Shown here piece after piece: positions 52,201 through 62,654 of a stretch of DNA of 64,000 nucleotides. This stretch comes from Guillardia theta CCMP2712 (taxonomy: Eukaryota > Cryptophyceae > Pyrenomonadales > Geminigeraceae). Numbering within the stretch: the stretch's first letter is position 1; each line of letters opens with the position of its first letter. The stretch is taken from positions 242,082-306,081 of the forward strand of contig NW_005434635.1 of the NCBI RefSeq assembly GCF_000315625.1, written 5' to 3'. Both the position numbers and the translations under genes were made by a program. The notes below the pieces were generated by a model. That model was not told the origin of the DNA, did not search any database, and worked only from the letters and a program-made list of their open reading frames with translations.

Positions 52201-52847
52201 TTACAAATCCTGAGGATAAGTTTTCTGTGTGATCTTGGTCCACTTGTTGTTGTCAGGCCAGCGAATGCCGTCATCCTCCCAGTTTCCAAGGAGATCTTTA
52301 GGGCCGCCCTTTGGCGAGAAGTCAACAAAGATTTTCTTCCCGTCCACCTTCCCTGAACGAGCATCAGGTGCAGCAGCGACGTCAGAGGAAGCTACCGTTC
52401 AGTCTCCATGGCTTCTGCACATCGGCATTGCCGGCGGAGCAGCCAGGGTTCCCGTCGACTCCCGAGATCTGGAGGGGTTACAGCATCAGAAGGCGGGGGG
52501 ACCTGAGCCCAACACGGCACCTCCGCCTCGTTGTCGTTCTTGGACATGACGTTGCGAGCACATCCGGGATGCTTCGGATCCGAGTAAGAGCCATCGAACG
52601 AGAAGGAGTCGTCGGCAAGAACCGGTCTCTGCAACATGTGTATTGAGCAAAGCGGCAGCACACAGGGAGAGACGTTGCTCACCGAGATCAGTGAGAGCCC
52701 TGCGAGGAGGAGGGCAGATCTGCGAGAAATCGCGCCATCCATCTGCATAGTGCATGATCTAGTCACCCTCTTTGGTACTGTTGCAGATGGGTTGAAGCAG
52801 GTTGCAACCGCAACAAGGCAGGTTGTGATGGCAATCTTCATCAACAT
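52201..52847 (-). CDS. thylakoid-lumen-type protein with tripartite leader
   Basis: Minus-strand exons: 52683-52847, 52521-52628, 52396-52468, 52201-52352 (165 aa). The leader has a hydrophobic signal segment (MKIAITTCLVAVATC, then FNPSA), a basic Ser/Thr part (PKRVTRSCTM) and then RRSALLLAGLSLIS, a twin-Arg plus hydrophobic core, ending RPVLADD, a lumenal-type cleavage site. The mature part reads FDGSYSDPKHPGC, SGVDGNPGCSA, FVDFSPKGGPKDL, GIRWPDNNKW, with repeated Gly-Asn-Pro-Gly-Cys-like turns. I recall similar uncharacterised proteins in chromophyte algae, but no function. An alternative start lies at 52841. Confidence 0.7.
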
Positions 52848-53260
52848 CTGCAAATTCTGATTCAGATTAATGAGCACCAGATGGGTCCTAATTTCATTCT
52901 CATGGTCATTACGGTCTCCACTGCAAGGCATCGATGCTACAAGTCACTCCCGTCATTGAGCTACGAATCAGGAGCCAGCGCGGATCCTTGGATCCAGTCG
53001 CATCCTTGCCTTACAACTGCTCTCTATCGCACCCTGTGCCTCACAGTCTGGTTCACAAGAGCAGGCGACGGCTTCTCGACCCTCCTGCTCTACTCCTTGC
53101 CTCTCCATCGCCTCTCGCCTCCTCCTCCTCCCTCCTCGCCCAAACCTCCAGTCCTCTGTAGGAGGGGGCCGCGGGTATCCGAAAGTGTATCCACAAAGGT
53201 ATCCGTGAATATCCGTAAGTATCCGCCTTTATATCCGTCTCTACGAATCCTTTAGGCAAC
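52848..53260. promoter_or_regulatory. divergent intergenic region
   Basis: About 400 bp between the divergent starts of the lumenal-protein gene and the orphan gene at 53261. From about 53170 to 53240 it has four to five copies of a short GTATCCG word (GTATCCGAAA, GTATCCACAAA, GTATCCGTGAA, GTATCCGCC, ATATCCG). These could be clustered factor sites or a decayed small repeat. Confidence 0.4.
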
Positions 53261-55087
53261 ATGGCGGTGGACGCTGGAGCAAGACAAGGGAGGAGCGAGG
53301 AGGAGAGGAGGGAGAGCAGGTAACCCGCAGGCAGAAGGAGAGCTGATTTACCTAGAGACTGTCCACCCTCCTCCTCCTCCTCTTGCTCTGGTATGAGTGG
53401 GTTGGCGTCGGATGTCGAGGCCGAGGGGCCTCAGGCGCGCCGTCGGGAAAGGGGGCAGGCGAATGCTGATGTGCAGAAGGTGAGAGAAGCTCTCCTGCTC
53501 CCCGGCCATTCAAATCGCTGATGAGAGACCTGGTCGGGATGGCCTTCTCTGCTCTGACACGACTATGATGCGCTTTCTTGACTTGATGGCTCGATTCTGT
53601 ACCTTTGATGCAACACTCCACGATCGCTTGCCGCTTCCTGACGCCAGCACACAACCCTCCCTCTCCGCTTCTCTGATACATCATGCTCTTTCTCAGATGT
53701 ACAAGAAAGGTCTCCACGCATTCCTGCTGGGCGTCCTGCAGTACTTCAAGTCTGGACATGTATTGCGCAGCCCCGCACTTTCAGGTCCCCGGGAGATGAC
53801 GAGGTTACCAGGGCCCGGCATGGGACTGGAGCGTGATTGCTTCCAAGTTCAAGAGCTCCTGTGACGATCCCAATGCTGCGCCGAGTCCTGCGGTAAGTGG
53901 AGCCATTGAGTCCGCAACGGGCTGACATGAACTACAGGCCCTTCAGAGGGTATGGATATACTTCTCCTTTCGACCAGAAGGAGGCGACGGTGTTTGTCTG
54001 GCAGGATTCAACCTTCTTGTTGACATCAACGACTGTTAGGCTTTCGACTGGCCGATGAGCGCGATGTTTCTATGGATATCTTGCCGAATCCTACAGAATT
54101 GAATTCCAAGATTGAGGTGAAGTGAAAAACGCAGTGTCCTGATAGCTTCTTTGATCAGTGTTTGATTGTGCTTTGCTGCCATCTCTGCTCTTGCTGGGTG
54201 TCACTGTGATCGACTCTGCAGAACATCGTCGACGACGACATTCGTAGAGCTTTGGGACAACTTGCAAACGGTGGTTTCTGCTGGGAACAAAACGAAATTC
54301 ATGGAGATGGAAATCTCCCCAAAGGTTGATCCTTGGTGGTTGTGATTTTTTTTTCGCAATGCTAAAGAATGGTTTTCTTGTCTGGCTGTCAGGCCCGTCA
54401 AAAAGGCGCTCTGACGAGGTTTCATTGACATCTCCCATCTCCATCTACTTCGAGGTGCGTCTCTACATGTTCCTCCCCGTCCCCTGACTCCTCCCCAAAA
54501 GGATGGGCCGAGGTCAAACAAGAAGGCTTTCAACTCAGGTAGATGCGATGCCTCCTCTTGTTCCTGTCACTGCCGAATCTGATCTTGCCTTGTCAAGACG
54601 TCAAGGCCAATTTGTCAGCGAGGGAATCAAGTTATGTATCACAGGACGGGGTGAGATCCTCCTCCCCACTCTTCCCTTCCCCTTCCTCTTCCCCTTCCCC
54701 TTGGCCATCCTGTTGCTTCCTCCTCCTCACTCCAGTATCCCCCCTCCTTCTCTCGCCTCTGCCTTGATGCCGTGGAGGGTCTGAGCAGTGTTCACGGCAG
54801 GATGAAAGCTCCTCCTCCTCCTCCTCCGTCATCCCCTCGACCCCATCGACTCCCAAGTTGTCGATCAATCAGGTTGACTGAGCTCTCCAGGGCATCCTAC
54901 CTTCCCCTTCCTCCTCCCTCCCCCTCTAACTCGTTCTTAGAGCATCGCGCTCACCCCCAAGTCAGCCTCTGCGCTCATCTCTTCGGTGAGCTCTTTGAGC
55001 CGAGCGCATCTTGACGCCCCTCTCCTCCCTCCTTTCTCACAGTCAGCCGAGCAGATGGACAAGATCCCTCCTCAAACCCTCTGCTGA
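53261..55087 (+). CDS. multi-exon gene, unrecognised product
   Basis: Exons that join in phase: 53261-53319, 53398-53479, [middle unresolved 53480-53811], 53812-53892, 53938-53989, 54040-54116, 54222-54324, then pieces at about 54400-54453, 54502-54538, 54599-54651, 54802-54872, 54943-54985 and 55043-55087. It starts MAVDAGARQGRSEEERRE. A core reads GPAWDWSVIASKFKSS, ALQRVWIYFSFRPEGGDG, FRLADERDVSMDILP, DDDIRRALGQLANGGFCWE. The C-terminal half is Ser/Pro/Lys-rich with a Ser run and ends DKIPPQTLC. No signal peptide. I do not recognise the family. Several exon edges, especially between 53480 and 53811, are guesses. Confidence 0.5.
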
Positions 55088-55501
55088 CAGCTGAACTCGT
55101 CGCGTCCTGATGAGAACTTGTCGTTTGTGGGCATGTGAGGGCTGGAGGACAGCTGTCGTTGCAGTGTGATCGCGATCAGCCAATGGCTGCTTGCTCGATC
55201 GAATGTAATTGAATTTCGTGTGACCGTCTGATATTACGTGCTGATAATCTATAATTGTGAGTGATACAAGAATGCAACAATACCTCATGAATCGATACAC
55301 TGTGAGAAGCATTGTGGGGACAAAACAAGACACGTGGGGCGTGAAGAGACCTGTAGGGCAGGCTGACAAGGGCTGCATGCATGCTACGAGGAGGCAGGAG
55401 GTGATGGTCGGGAAGATGGTGGGCGCGCCTTTACTTGATGATTCATTTAGTCGCTGCTCTTGCTCCTGCTCTTGCTCCCGCGGTGGGCGTATCTGCCACC
55501 G

Positions 55502-55539
<38 letters not shown>

Positions 55540-55561
55540 ACTCCTGCTCCTGCTCCTACTG

Positions 55562-55637
<76 letters not shown>

Positions 55638-56216
55638 TCCTATCAAAGAGACGGTGAAATTTTGGACGGGTGGGATGGGAGGAAAGAATCTATTAATGGG
55701 GTGGGTACAATAATACAGGGGTACTTAGAAGTAAATGGTACGGGTCATCCAACCATGATGTCTTCAATCTGAGGGTAGTAGGTCAATTAGAGGGTAGTCT
55801 TATGCCTACGAAGTGAGGGGTAGGGTGGATTGTCGCTGTTCCGCGCATGATTCCTATGGCTGTGCAGGCAGTCAAGATGTGAGGAGGGGAGGGAGAGGCA
55901 GGGAGGAGGAGAGGAGGAGGAAGAAGCGGATTGATACTGATGTACATGAGTGGGGAGAATGATGAATGTATGATGAGTACTTGATGCTTGGGAGCGCGAG
56001 GAAGGGAATGAAGAGCGGAGTGGCAAGTGAAAGAGCATGCAGAAGTATAGAAATCACACACCATTGCATTGGAATGTGCTGATATTTCAAAATTCAAGTC
56101 CGATGATATAAATCTGTGAAATGAATCACCATGACATGAAAGCCATCTGTTGTTGTCCTGCTCCTGACTGACGCTAAGACATATTAGGCGACGCGTGGTG
56201 CGGCCTTTCACGGCCT
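55088..56216. other. intergenic with hexamer array
   Basis: Contains the CTCCTG array (55500-55640), a GGGGTA-rich part (55660-55800) and purine-rich sequence (55880-55930). No gene recognised; the right end is the SEM1 promoter. Confidence 0.5.
55500..55640. repeat. CTCCTG hexanucleotide array
   Basis: About 23 units, with CTCCTA and CTGCTG variants, preceded by CTCTTG units from 55455. Same family as at 10077, even to the two CTACTG interruptions. Confidence 0.95.
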
Positions 56217-56423
56217 ATGTCAAACAACGGATCGCAGGCAGTGGAAGTCGAGGAAGACGAGTTCGAGGAGTTTATGGAGGATGATTGGCCAGTGAACAGG
56301 CAGGAGGACACGTCTCTGTGGGACACCGAGTGGGACAAGGAGGAGGTGGACGAGGCGTTTGCCGCCAAGCTCAACGCAGAGATTCAGCAGAGTGCGAGCA
56401 ACGCAGCAGCACCAGCAGAGTGA
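56217..56423 (+). CDS. SEM1: SEM1/DSS1, proteasome lid and BRCA2-type partner
   Basis: 68 aa, single exon. SEM1/DSS1 is a small acidic, mostly disordered subunit of the 26S proteasome lid that also works in TREX-2 and homologous recombination. The two acidic-aromatic modules are clear: DEFEEFMEDDWP and SLWDTEWDKEEVD, followed by the helix AFAAKLNAEIQQS. Length fits the family (70-90 aa). The stop lies 38 bp before the start of the carnitine acetyltransferase gene on the same strand, leaving hardly any room for a 3' UTR plus promoter. Confidence 0.88.
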   Translation: MSNNGSQAVEVEEDEFEEFMEDDWPVNRQEDTSLWDTEWDKEEVDEAFAAKLNAEIQQSASNAAAPAE

Positions 56424-56461
56424 TCGTGAGGACGCTCTGGTCACCCGCACGCACTGAGAGG

Positions 56462-58390
56462 ATGAAGAATGAATGGAAGGTGCCGCCTGCTGTGCAGGAA
56501 ATGTGGAGGCACCAGGGGAGCGTGCCGCAGCTCCCCATCCCCGAGCTCGAGTCTACCGTCGCCAAGTACCTTGTCTCCGTAAGGCCGCTGGTGAGCGACG
56601 AGCAGTTTGAGGCCACAGCCAAGAAGGCGGCGTACTTCCTTGTCAACGGGGACGGGAAGAAGCTGCAGGAGCGGCTCCTGCGCCGCGCTGCTGAGAAGAA
56701 AGGATCCAGCTGGCTCATCGACTGGTGGAACGACCGCGCCTACCTGACGGATCGAGAGCCTGTCGTCTTCTTTGTCTCATACTTCTATTTGCTCAAGCAT
56801 GCGCCGCTGCCCCTTCCGCAGTCCCTGTCCTCCATGCTCGACAGGCCCGTGCTGAAGCCATGGAGCGGCCAGTTGTTGTCTGCCTCGGCCCTCGTGCGCA
56901 CCGTCTGCAGATTCAGAGATCAGGTCGTGAGTGGAAGCTTGCAGCCTGACATGATTCGCAATGCTCCTCAGTGCATGGCTGTCTACTCCTTCCTCTTCCA
57001 TACCTGCAGGATCCCCGGATCCCACTGTGACGTCGTTGCCTCCTACCAGCCCGAGCACAACACTCACATCGTCGTTGCTCGGCAAGGACACTTGTTCAAG
57101 CTCGAGTTGGGGTCTTTGCAGGGACTAGGAGATATTCTCGAAGCGCTTGGCAGGATCGTTGAGGAAGCAGATGCTGCGGGAGAGGCTGAGGTCCCGGTGG
57201 GCTCCCTCACGTCAGGAGAACGAGACGTCTGGGCCAAGTGCCGCACGAGCCTGATGGAGGACAAGAGCAACCGAGCGAGCCTGGAGGCGATAGAGAGCAG
57301 CATGTTTCTGGTGTGCCTGGACCATCTAGAGGAGGCGGGCGTCGTCTCCCGGTCTCGTCAGATGTGGCACGGAGACGGCAAGAACCGTTGGTACGACAAG
57401 ACCCTGCAGTTCGTCGTGCTCCCCTGTGGTCAGGTTGGCTTCCTTGGTGAGCACGCGATCAGCGACGGGGCCCCGACGCTCCGACTTTGTGAGTTCGTGG
57501 GGGCAAACATGGCGAGGGAGGTGAGCGCTGGAGAGAGCAAGGGCCGGGGCAGCAAACTGGAGCTGTCCCGACTTGGGTTCAACCTTTCAAGGAGCGTCGT
57601 CGAGGCCCATGCTCAGATCCGAGCTCAGTTTGTGAAGCTTGTGGAGAGCCACGAGGCTTCTCATCTCGTCCTCTCGGGGATGGGTAGGGACGGGATTAAG
57701 GCGCTCAAGATGCCGCCCGACGCCTTCGTCCAGCTCGCCATCCAGCTCGCCTTCTTCCGCATGCACGGGCGAGTCACGGCCACCTACGAGGCATGCTCCA
57801 CCCGCCGGTTCCTCCATGGGAGGACAGAGACGATCCGCTCCTGCTCGCTGGAGGGCAAGCGGTTCGTCGAGGCCATGGCGTCCGGGCTCGACCACAGGAC
57901 GCAGTACAACTACCTCCAGGCAGCAGTCAGGAAGCACCAGCAGACCAGTAATGAGTGCTCTAACGCGCGAGGGGTAGACAGGCACCTGCTGGGGCTCCGG
58001 CTCAGCCTGCATGAGGGAGAGGCTATGCCGGAGCTGTTCTCAGACCCTTCCTTCGCCACCAGCAGCTCGTGGGAGCTCAGCACGAGCCACCTCTTCAGCG
58101 AGCACCTCCAGTCGTGGGGCTTCGGGCAGGTCGTTCCTCATGGATTCGGAGTGGGCTACAGCATCAACAGAGCAGAGTCGGTCTTCTTCATCACCTGCCA
58201 GAAGCAAGCAGCGGATCGCTCCTCTCTGCTCTCGCGTGAGATTCAGGTTTCTTTCACCTCCCTCACCGCGACCCCCGTGACCCTCTACGTGCAGAGATCC
58301 GTGCAGGACATGCAGAAGCTCTGCAACCTGTACAGAGGTGAGATAGCCCGTGAAACGTCGTGTTTCTCACGCTTGTCCAGGCATCAGTAA
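56462..58390 (+). CDS. CRAT: carnitine O-acetyltransferase family enzyme
   Basis: Reversibly moves acetyl (or other short acyl) groups between CoA and carnitine. Single exon, 642 aa from MKNEWKVPPAVQEMW, a normal length for CRAT. Hallmarks: PIPELESTVAKYLVSVRPL at the N-terminus, the catalytic histidine in GEHAISDGAP (His331), YEACSTRRFLHGRTE (the STR..GR carnitine/CoA motif, about residue 446), and a C-terminal region GFGVGYSINR. There is no obvious membrane segment or cleavable mitochondrial leader, and the C-terminal residues are not a clear peroxisomal signal, so location is open. The frame is open upstream through SEM1, but that extension looks non-coding. Confidence 0.92.
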   Translation: MKNEWKVPPAVQEMWRHQGSVPQLPIPELESTVAKYLVSVRPLVSDEQFEATAKKAAYFLVNGDGKKLQERLLRRAAEKKGSSWLIDWWNDRAYLTDREPVVFFVSYFYLLKHAPLPLPQSLSSMLDRPVLKPWSGQLLSASALVRTVCRFRDQVVSGSLQPDMIRNAPQCMAVYSFLFHTCRIPGSHCDVVASYQPEHNTHIVVARQGHLFKLELGSLQGLGDILEALGRIVEEADAAGEAEVPVGSLTSGERDVWAKCRTSLMEDKSNRASLEAIESSMFLVCLDHLEEAGVVSRSRQMWHGDGKNRWYDKTLQFVVLPCGQVGFLGEHAISDGAPTLRLCEFVGANMAREVSAGESKGRGSKLELSRLGFNLSRSVVEAHAQIRAQFVKLVESHEASHLVLSGMGRDGIKALKMPPDAFVQLAIQLAFFRMHGRVTATYEACSTRRFLHGRTETIRSCSLEGKRFVEAMASGLDHRTQYNYLQAAVRKHQQTSNECSNARGVDRHLLGLRLSLHEGEAMPELFSDPSFATSSSWELSTSHLFSEHLQSWGFGQVVPHGFGVGYSINRAESVFFITCQKQAADRSSLLSREIQVSFTSLTATPVTLYVQRSVQDMQKLCNLYRGEIARETSCFSRLSRHQ

Positions 58391-58725
58391 CCTGTGAATT
58401 TTCGCGCATAAGTGTGAAAGGATCTTCCCAGATACGAGCGTGATAAATTCTGCTCACAGTAAAAGCTTGCCACAGGATAAATTTGAGAAAGAGCACATTT
58501 GTGAACCCTTCCAAAAACACATCTCCATGTGATTTGCGAACGGGTCACTTGCGAACACGTTCGAAGGTCACTTACGAACTGAACTCTGAAGAATTCTTTT
58601 GGAGAAATTCATTTTAAAATCACTGTACATTCCTAGCAACTATGATACAGCGGCTAGCTTCATTGAGGACATTCTCGAGGATGGATGACAGGAGAAGTAT
58701 ACAATAGTCTTGTAGTCAGCACAGT
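58391..58725. other. 3' flanks of convergent genes
   Basis: About 330 bp between two convergent stops. No gene or notable structure seen. Confidence 0.5.
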
Positions 58726-59074
58726 TTACTTCTTGGCCTTCTGCTTGCTCCAGTTCTCAGCCGCCATCTTGAATGCCTTCTTGTGGTCGAGGTCAGGGTT
58801 CTCCTTCTTGACTCTGGCGAGCTCCTCCTTCATGAACATGTTGTAGGGGGAAGCTCCCTTCTTGGTCTTCTCGGACTTCTTGCTGGTCTTGGGCACTGCA
58901 GCATCCTCGTCAGATACGAGCTCTCGCCATGGGGCGCATGCATGGCATCCACGAAAAGCTTTTCGAAAAAGAGATTGAGAGCAAGAGGACGCAGGAGTCA
59001 GCAAGGAGAACAAGCGGGGCACACGGAATCAAGAGGAGAACATTCGGATGCAGTCGAACGTGGAGAATCTTACT
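58726..59074 (-). CDS. HMG/YABBY-like mini-protein with split start codon
   Basis: A 56-residue protein predicted from two minus-strand exons: the A of the initiator ATG is the last base of exon 1 (59074) and TG opens exon 2 (58726-58895), with a GT-AG intron 58896-59073. The result starts MPKTSKKSEKTKKG and continues SPYNMFMKEELARVKKENPD and HKKAFKMAAENW, the short HMG-like helix pair known from YABBY C-termini and small algal HMG proteins; the tail is Lys-rich. It is likely a nuclear DNA-binding protein. No alternative in-frame ATG exists upstream of the acceptor. Confidence 0.72.
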
Positions 59075-62000
59075 TGTTCGCTTGTGGTGGGAGAACGCGG
59101 GTGTTGCCTGAGTTTATAAGAAGGAGGCGGGGAGGGCGGGAGGGGGGAAGGAGGACGCAGGAGGGGTGGGGGTATATTGAAGAAAAAAAGAATCAAGTCA
59201 AGGGGGTGGGGGTGGTCCTATGGAAAGGGGGTGGAAGGGACGGAACTGCTGGGCGGGGTCACCCAGAACCCTTGACGAAAAATGACGCATTTGAGATTGG
59301 CCAGCTTAAAAATACTGAGATTGTACAAGATTCAATATTTATATCTATTTGTTATTATTATTTTGTATGATTCAGGCGTCTTTCTATAGTATATATAATA
59401 TATAAAGGTTTTTATTTGAATATATATTATTTTGTGATAAGTGGTAGAAATGATTATACAAAAATTTCAAATTTTTCTACCATGACATTAAGTTAATATA
59501 GTTTTTTCCTCACAAAAGAGTAGAACTCACATATAATTGTACAGAAATCCGAACCAATAACTCAGGTCTCGCTCTCCAGTACGCCAACAAAGCTTCCTCC
59601 AGGTTGTCGTCTAGGCCTTGCCTTGTCAGATTTTTTTCCACCCCCACGGACCCCCATTGCTTCTCTCGATTTTCCATCTGGATCGCAAAAAAGAATAGAA
59701 GCCAATATGGACACTCAACCCCCCCGGCTTACACCGCACTCTTCACCCCCCGCGGTAAAATCAGGGTCCTCTATTGCGCCTGAGAGTTGAGGGGTTACTT
59801 GCTGTCTTGTGTACCAAGGGAGCTGATCAAGGTACTCTTATTTTATATATAAATTAAACTAGCTACTGTGTTTCATCTTAATAGATGTTTTAAATGGAAC
59901 ACAGTAGCAAAACTAAATCCAGGTGTTATATGAAAAACATTTTGTATAGAGATAGAAGCTGATGTAGGGGAATAGGGGACTATCCTCCAAAATCACAATA
60001 CCAATACCACCTGCAAATTGGTACCAGATAATTTTAAGACTTTTTAAGATTCAAAACTTCCTGCCCAGCATGACGGGGTGGGTCCCTAAGCTCACGCTTT
60101 GTACTGTGTTCAAGACATGGTACAAATCTTTATGAACATCAGTACATTTTGATTGATCAAGTGTTTCATTTGTTGTACCAGAATTTTGTACTTTGTTTCA
60201 AAATATTAAGGAGTTTTTGCTTCTGGAAATTACTTATGGTACTGATTATTTCTGCGTATATAACCCTGGTCCCTGGACCCTACCCTTTCGCCCCCCACCC
60301 CCTTGCCGATGACCCTTCTTAGAACCTTCTCGAGGAGCCGATATAGCGTCAGGCACTCCTAAGTACCCCCTACCCCCTCATTTCGATGATATCAATCCAC
60401 CCTACCCCAACTTTTTAGATTAGTCTTTTGTACCCCCAGTTCTCACCTGCCTTCGCACCCATGAAGACTGGAGTTCTCATTCACCCGGTGATTTGCCCGG
60501 GGATTCCTGTTTCAGTAACCGGTACTCCTCTCAATATGGACGCACTTATGGGCCCCAGAGAGAGAAGGAGAAGGGAACCGGGCTCTCTCTACCACCACCA
60601 CCCCCTTGATCTATAATCACTCGACCAACCCACCCGACTTTGACTAGCCGCAGATGCAACCCTCGGAGCTTGTCACACCCCCAACCCCTGGTTTTTGCCC
60701 CTCTTAATTGCAGCGCCCCTGCAGCTTCCTACCCCTGTCTGTTGAGCCTTGTGAGGATATAGAGTTTCATTCCTCTCTGGAGGTGGGGGTGAAGGAAGCT
60801 CTACGTGGGGGTGGAGTTAAGGTGTGAAGGAAGTTACTGCTTAATGGAGGGGGTAGGGTAGGTTTGACTTTGCCTTTTCCAATCAATGACATCCACCCTA
60901 CCCTATGCATCCGCTCTTTGAATATGAAAGTACCGGTAGTGATTATGACCTTCTCTCATCACCCCTTCCAGATGAGGGGTAAATGGTAATAAACAGAGCT
61001 GGGGGGTAGTGGTACCCCCCGCCGAGGTGGTGAAGTACCATTTTCTCATGTTTTGTGGGGTAGTTCATTCGAGGAATCTGCACAGGGTCCTGTTGACGAT
61101 AGATTACCCCACCCCAAAAAGAATCTTTCTATTATTCCCCAACTTTTTACCCTTATATGGCTACCTCAGACATCTTTTAAATCTCTCTCAATGCCAAATC
61201 CCAAACATGGTACACAAGTCCTTCCGAATCTAATTGGATACCACCTATCTGCGGACCCGGGCCTGAGCCATCAGGAACTTGGGGAAAAACTTGGTAGGAA
61301 GTCATAGCAAATGGTACAGGCCAATGGTATAGGATCCTAGGACCTAAGCGAAAGGTCAAACACAACCGTAGGGCCGTAACTACTATCGCCGGGCCCGGCT
61401 GCACCGTCGGGCCGCGGGCTCACAGTGCGGTGAGGTATTAGTACTCAAATATTAGTTAAAACTGAACTTGAAGCACGGGCCCGTGTCAGTGCTGTCCGGT
61501 GCACAGCGGCAGCCTCGATCGATCGAATGATCGGCGGTGGCCACAGCGATGTCGCTGGCCAGTGACCCTGACACTGTCGCACAGGCCAAACGGCGAGACT
61601 CTGAGAGAAAAGACAGCGAGAACCAAACTTGACCCAATCCTGCCGACTGCTGTCCCCCAGTGACTGATCATCGGATTTTTGACTTACCGTGCTTTGACTT
61701 CAAGGCCGCGAGTAAAGTTCACGGTTGGCAGTTGGGGACTCGGCCGAGGTGCCAGAGGCTCTCAGAGACAGGCTGCCAGTGACCGCCGCCGACGGTCCGA
61801 TCCCCGCCGCGCGGTCAGAGTGCCGCCACCGTGACTGTTCGCCGGATCATCATACACTGCGGTCCGAGCGGAGGCTGAGGCGCGGCCCGACGGCGGGCCC
61901 GGCCACACAGCCCCCCGGAGCCAGTTTGGAATCACTGAGTTCCGACAAGGCGGCCGCCCGGCGAAGCGCCGCTGGCCATGACTCCCGGCTCCGGCGACAC

Positions 62001-62654
62001 TGACCGCCGGCCCGGCGGGGCCGGCAGTGAGCGCCGGGCCCGGGCCGGGCCGCCGCCGCCAGCGGCGCGGCCCGCCGCCGGCCGGGGCTCTCGGAGGCGC
62101 GGACTCCGGCTCCCGCCCCGGTCATCAATGATCATATGATCCGAGGCGGCGGGCCGGGGGGCCCCCGGGGGGCGAAACTTGAAAAGTTTGGCCGCCCTAA
62201 CGCGGCCAGTGCAATGCCCGGCCTTCAAGGCTGGTCTCGGCCCTTGCAGCCAGGCTTCGTGGCCCGCGGCCGGGCCGCGGGGCCGGGGCGGCGCACTGCG
62301 GCACTCAGGCCCACGACGGTCGGACTCCGACCGGCCCCGGCGGCCGGGCGGCGCCGTGACTCGATGCCGGTACGGTACGGTCCAGGGGGCCTGATCGAAG
62401 CCTCCGCCTCCGAGGCTCCCGGGTCCGGCGGCGAGTCCCGGCCGGGGAGCAACGTTCCGAAGTTCAGGAACTTGGACTCCGGGCCGGTGACTTGGCAACT
62501 TCCGATCAAGTTGCAGTGGCACGGTGCGCCGGCGGCGGCTCGAGCAGGACGTAACGGATGGAAACGGTTCACGCGGGAAACATCCGGATGGCGGAGTGGA
62601 GAATCAGGGGCTAGAGGAAGCGGAGAGGAGAGGAGAGGCAGGAGAAGGAGAGAG
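59075..62654. other. gene-poor 3.6-kb region
   Basis: From left to right: promoter and 5' UTR exon of the HMG-like gene; GGGGTGGGGG sequence (59100-59260); an AT-rich patch with TATATATAATATATA (about 59380-59480); TACCCC-rich sequence (59640-61320); then a long GC-rich island (61385-62530) next to the RING gene. No convincing coding region found. Confidence 0.55.
61385..62530. repeat. large GC-rich island upstream of RING gene
   Basis: The longest island, over 1.1 kb, with GGCCGGGCCGGG, CGGCGGGCC, CGGTGACC and AGTGACCG words. Open frames on both strands across it are composition-driven. It ends about 120 bp before the RING gene's ATG. Confidence 0.6.

Noticed and set aside
56285-56461. N-terminal extension of the carnitine acetyltransferase frame through SEM1
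   Set aside because: It overlaps SEM1 in another frame, is Gly/Arg-rich, and has no resemblance to the family; the enzyme's usual N-terminus begins at 56462.
59380-59480. AT-rich TATATATAATATATA patch as a replication origin or organelle insert
   Set aside because: It is short, without direct repeats or any organelle gene nearby; plain AT-rich intergenic DNA explains it.
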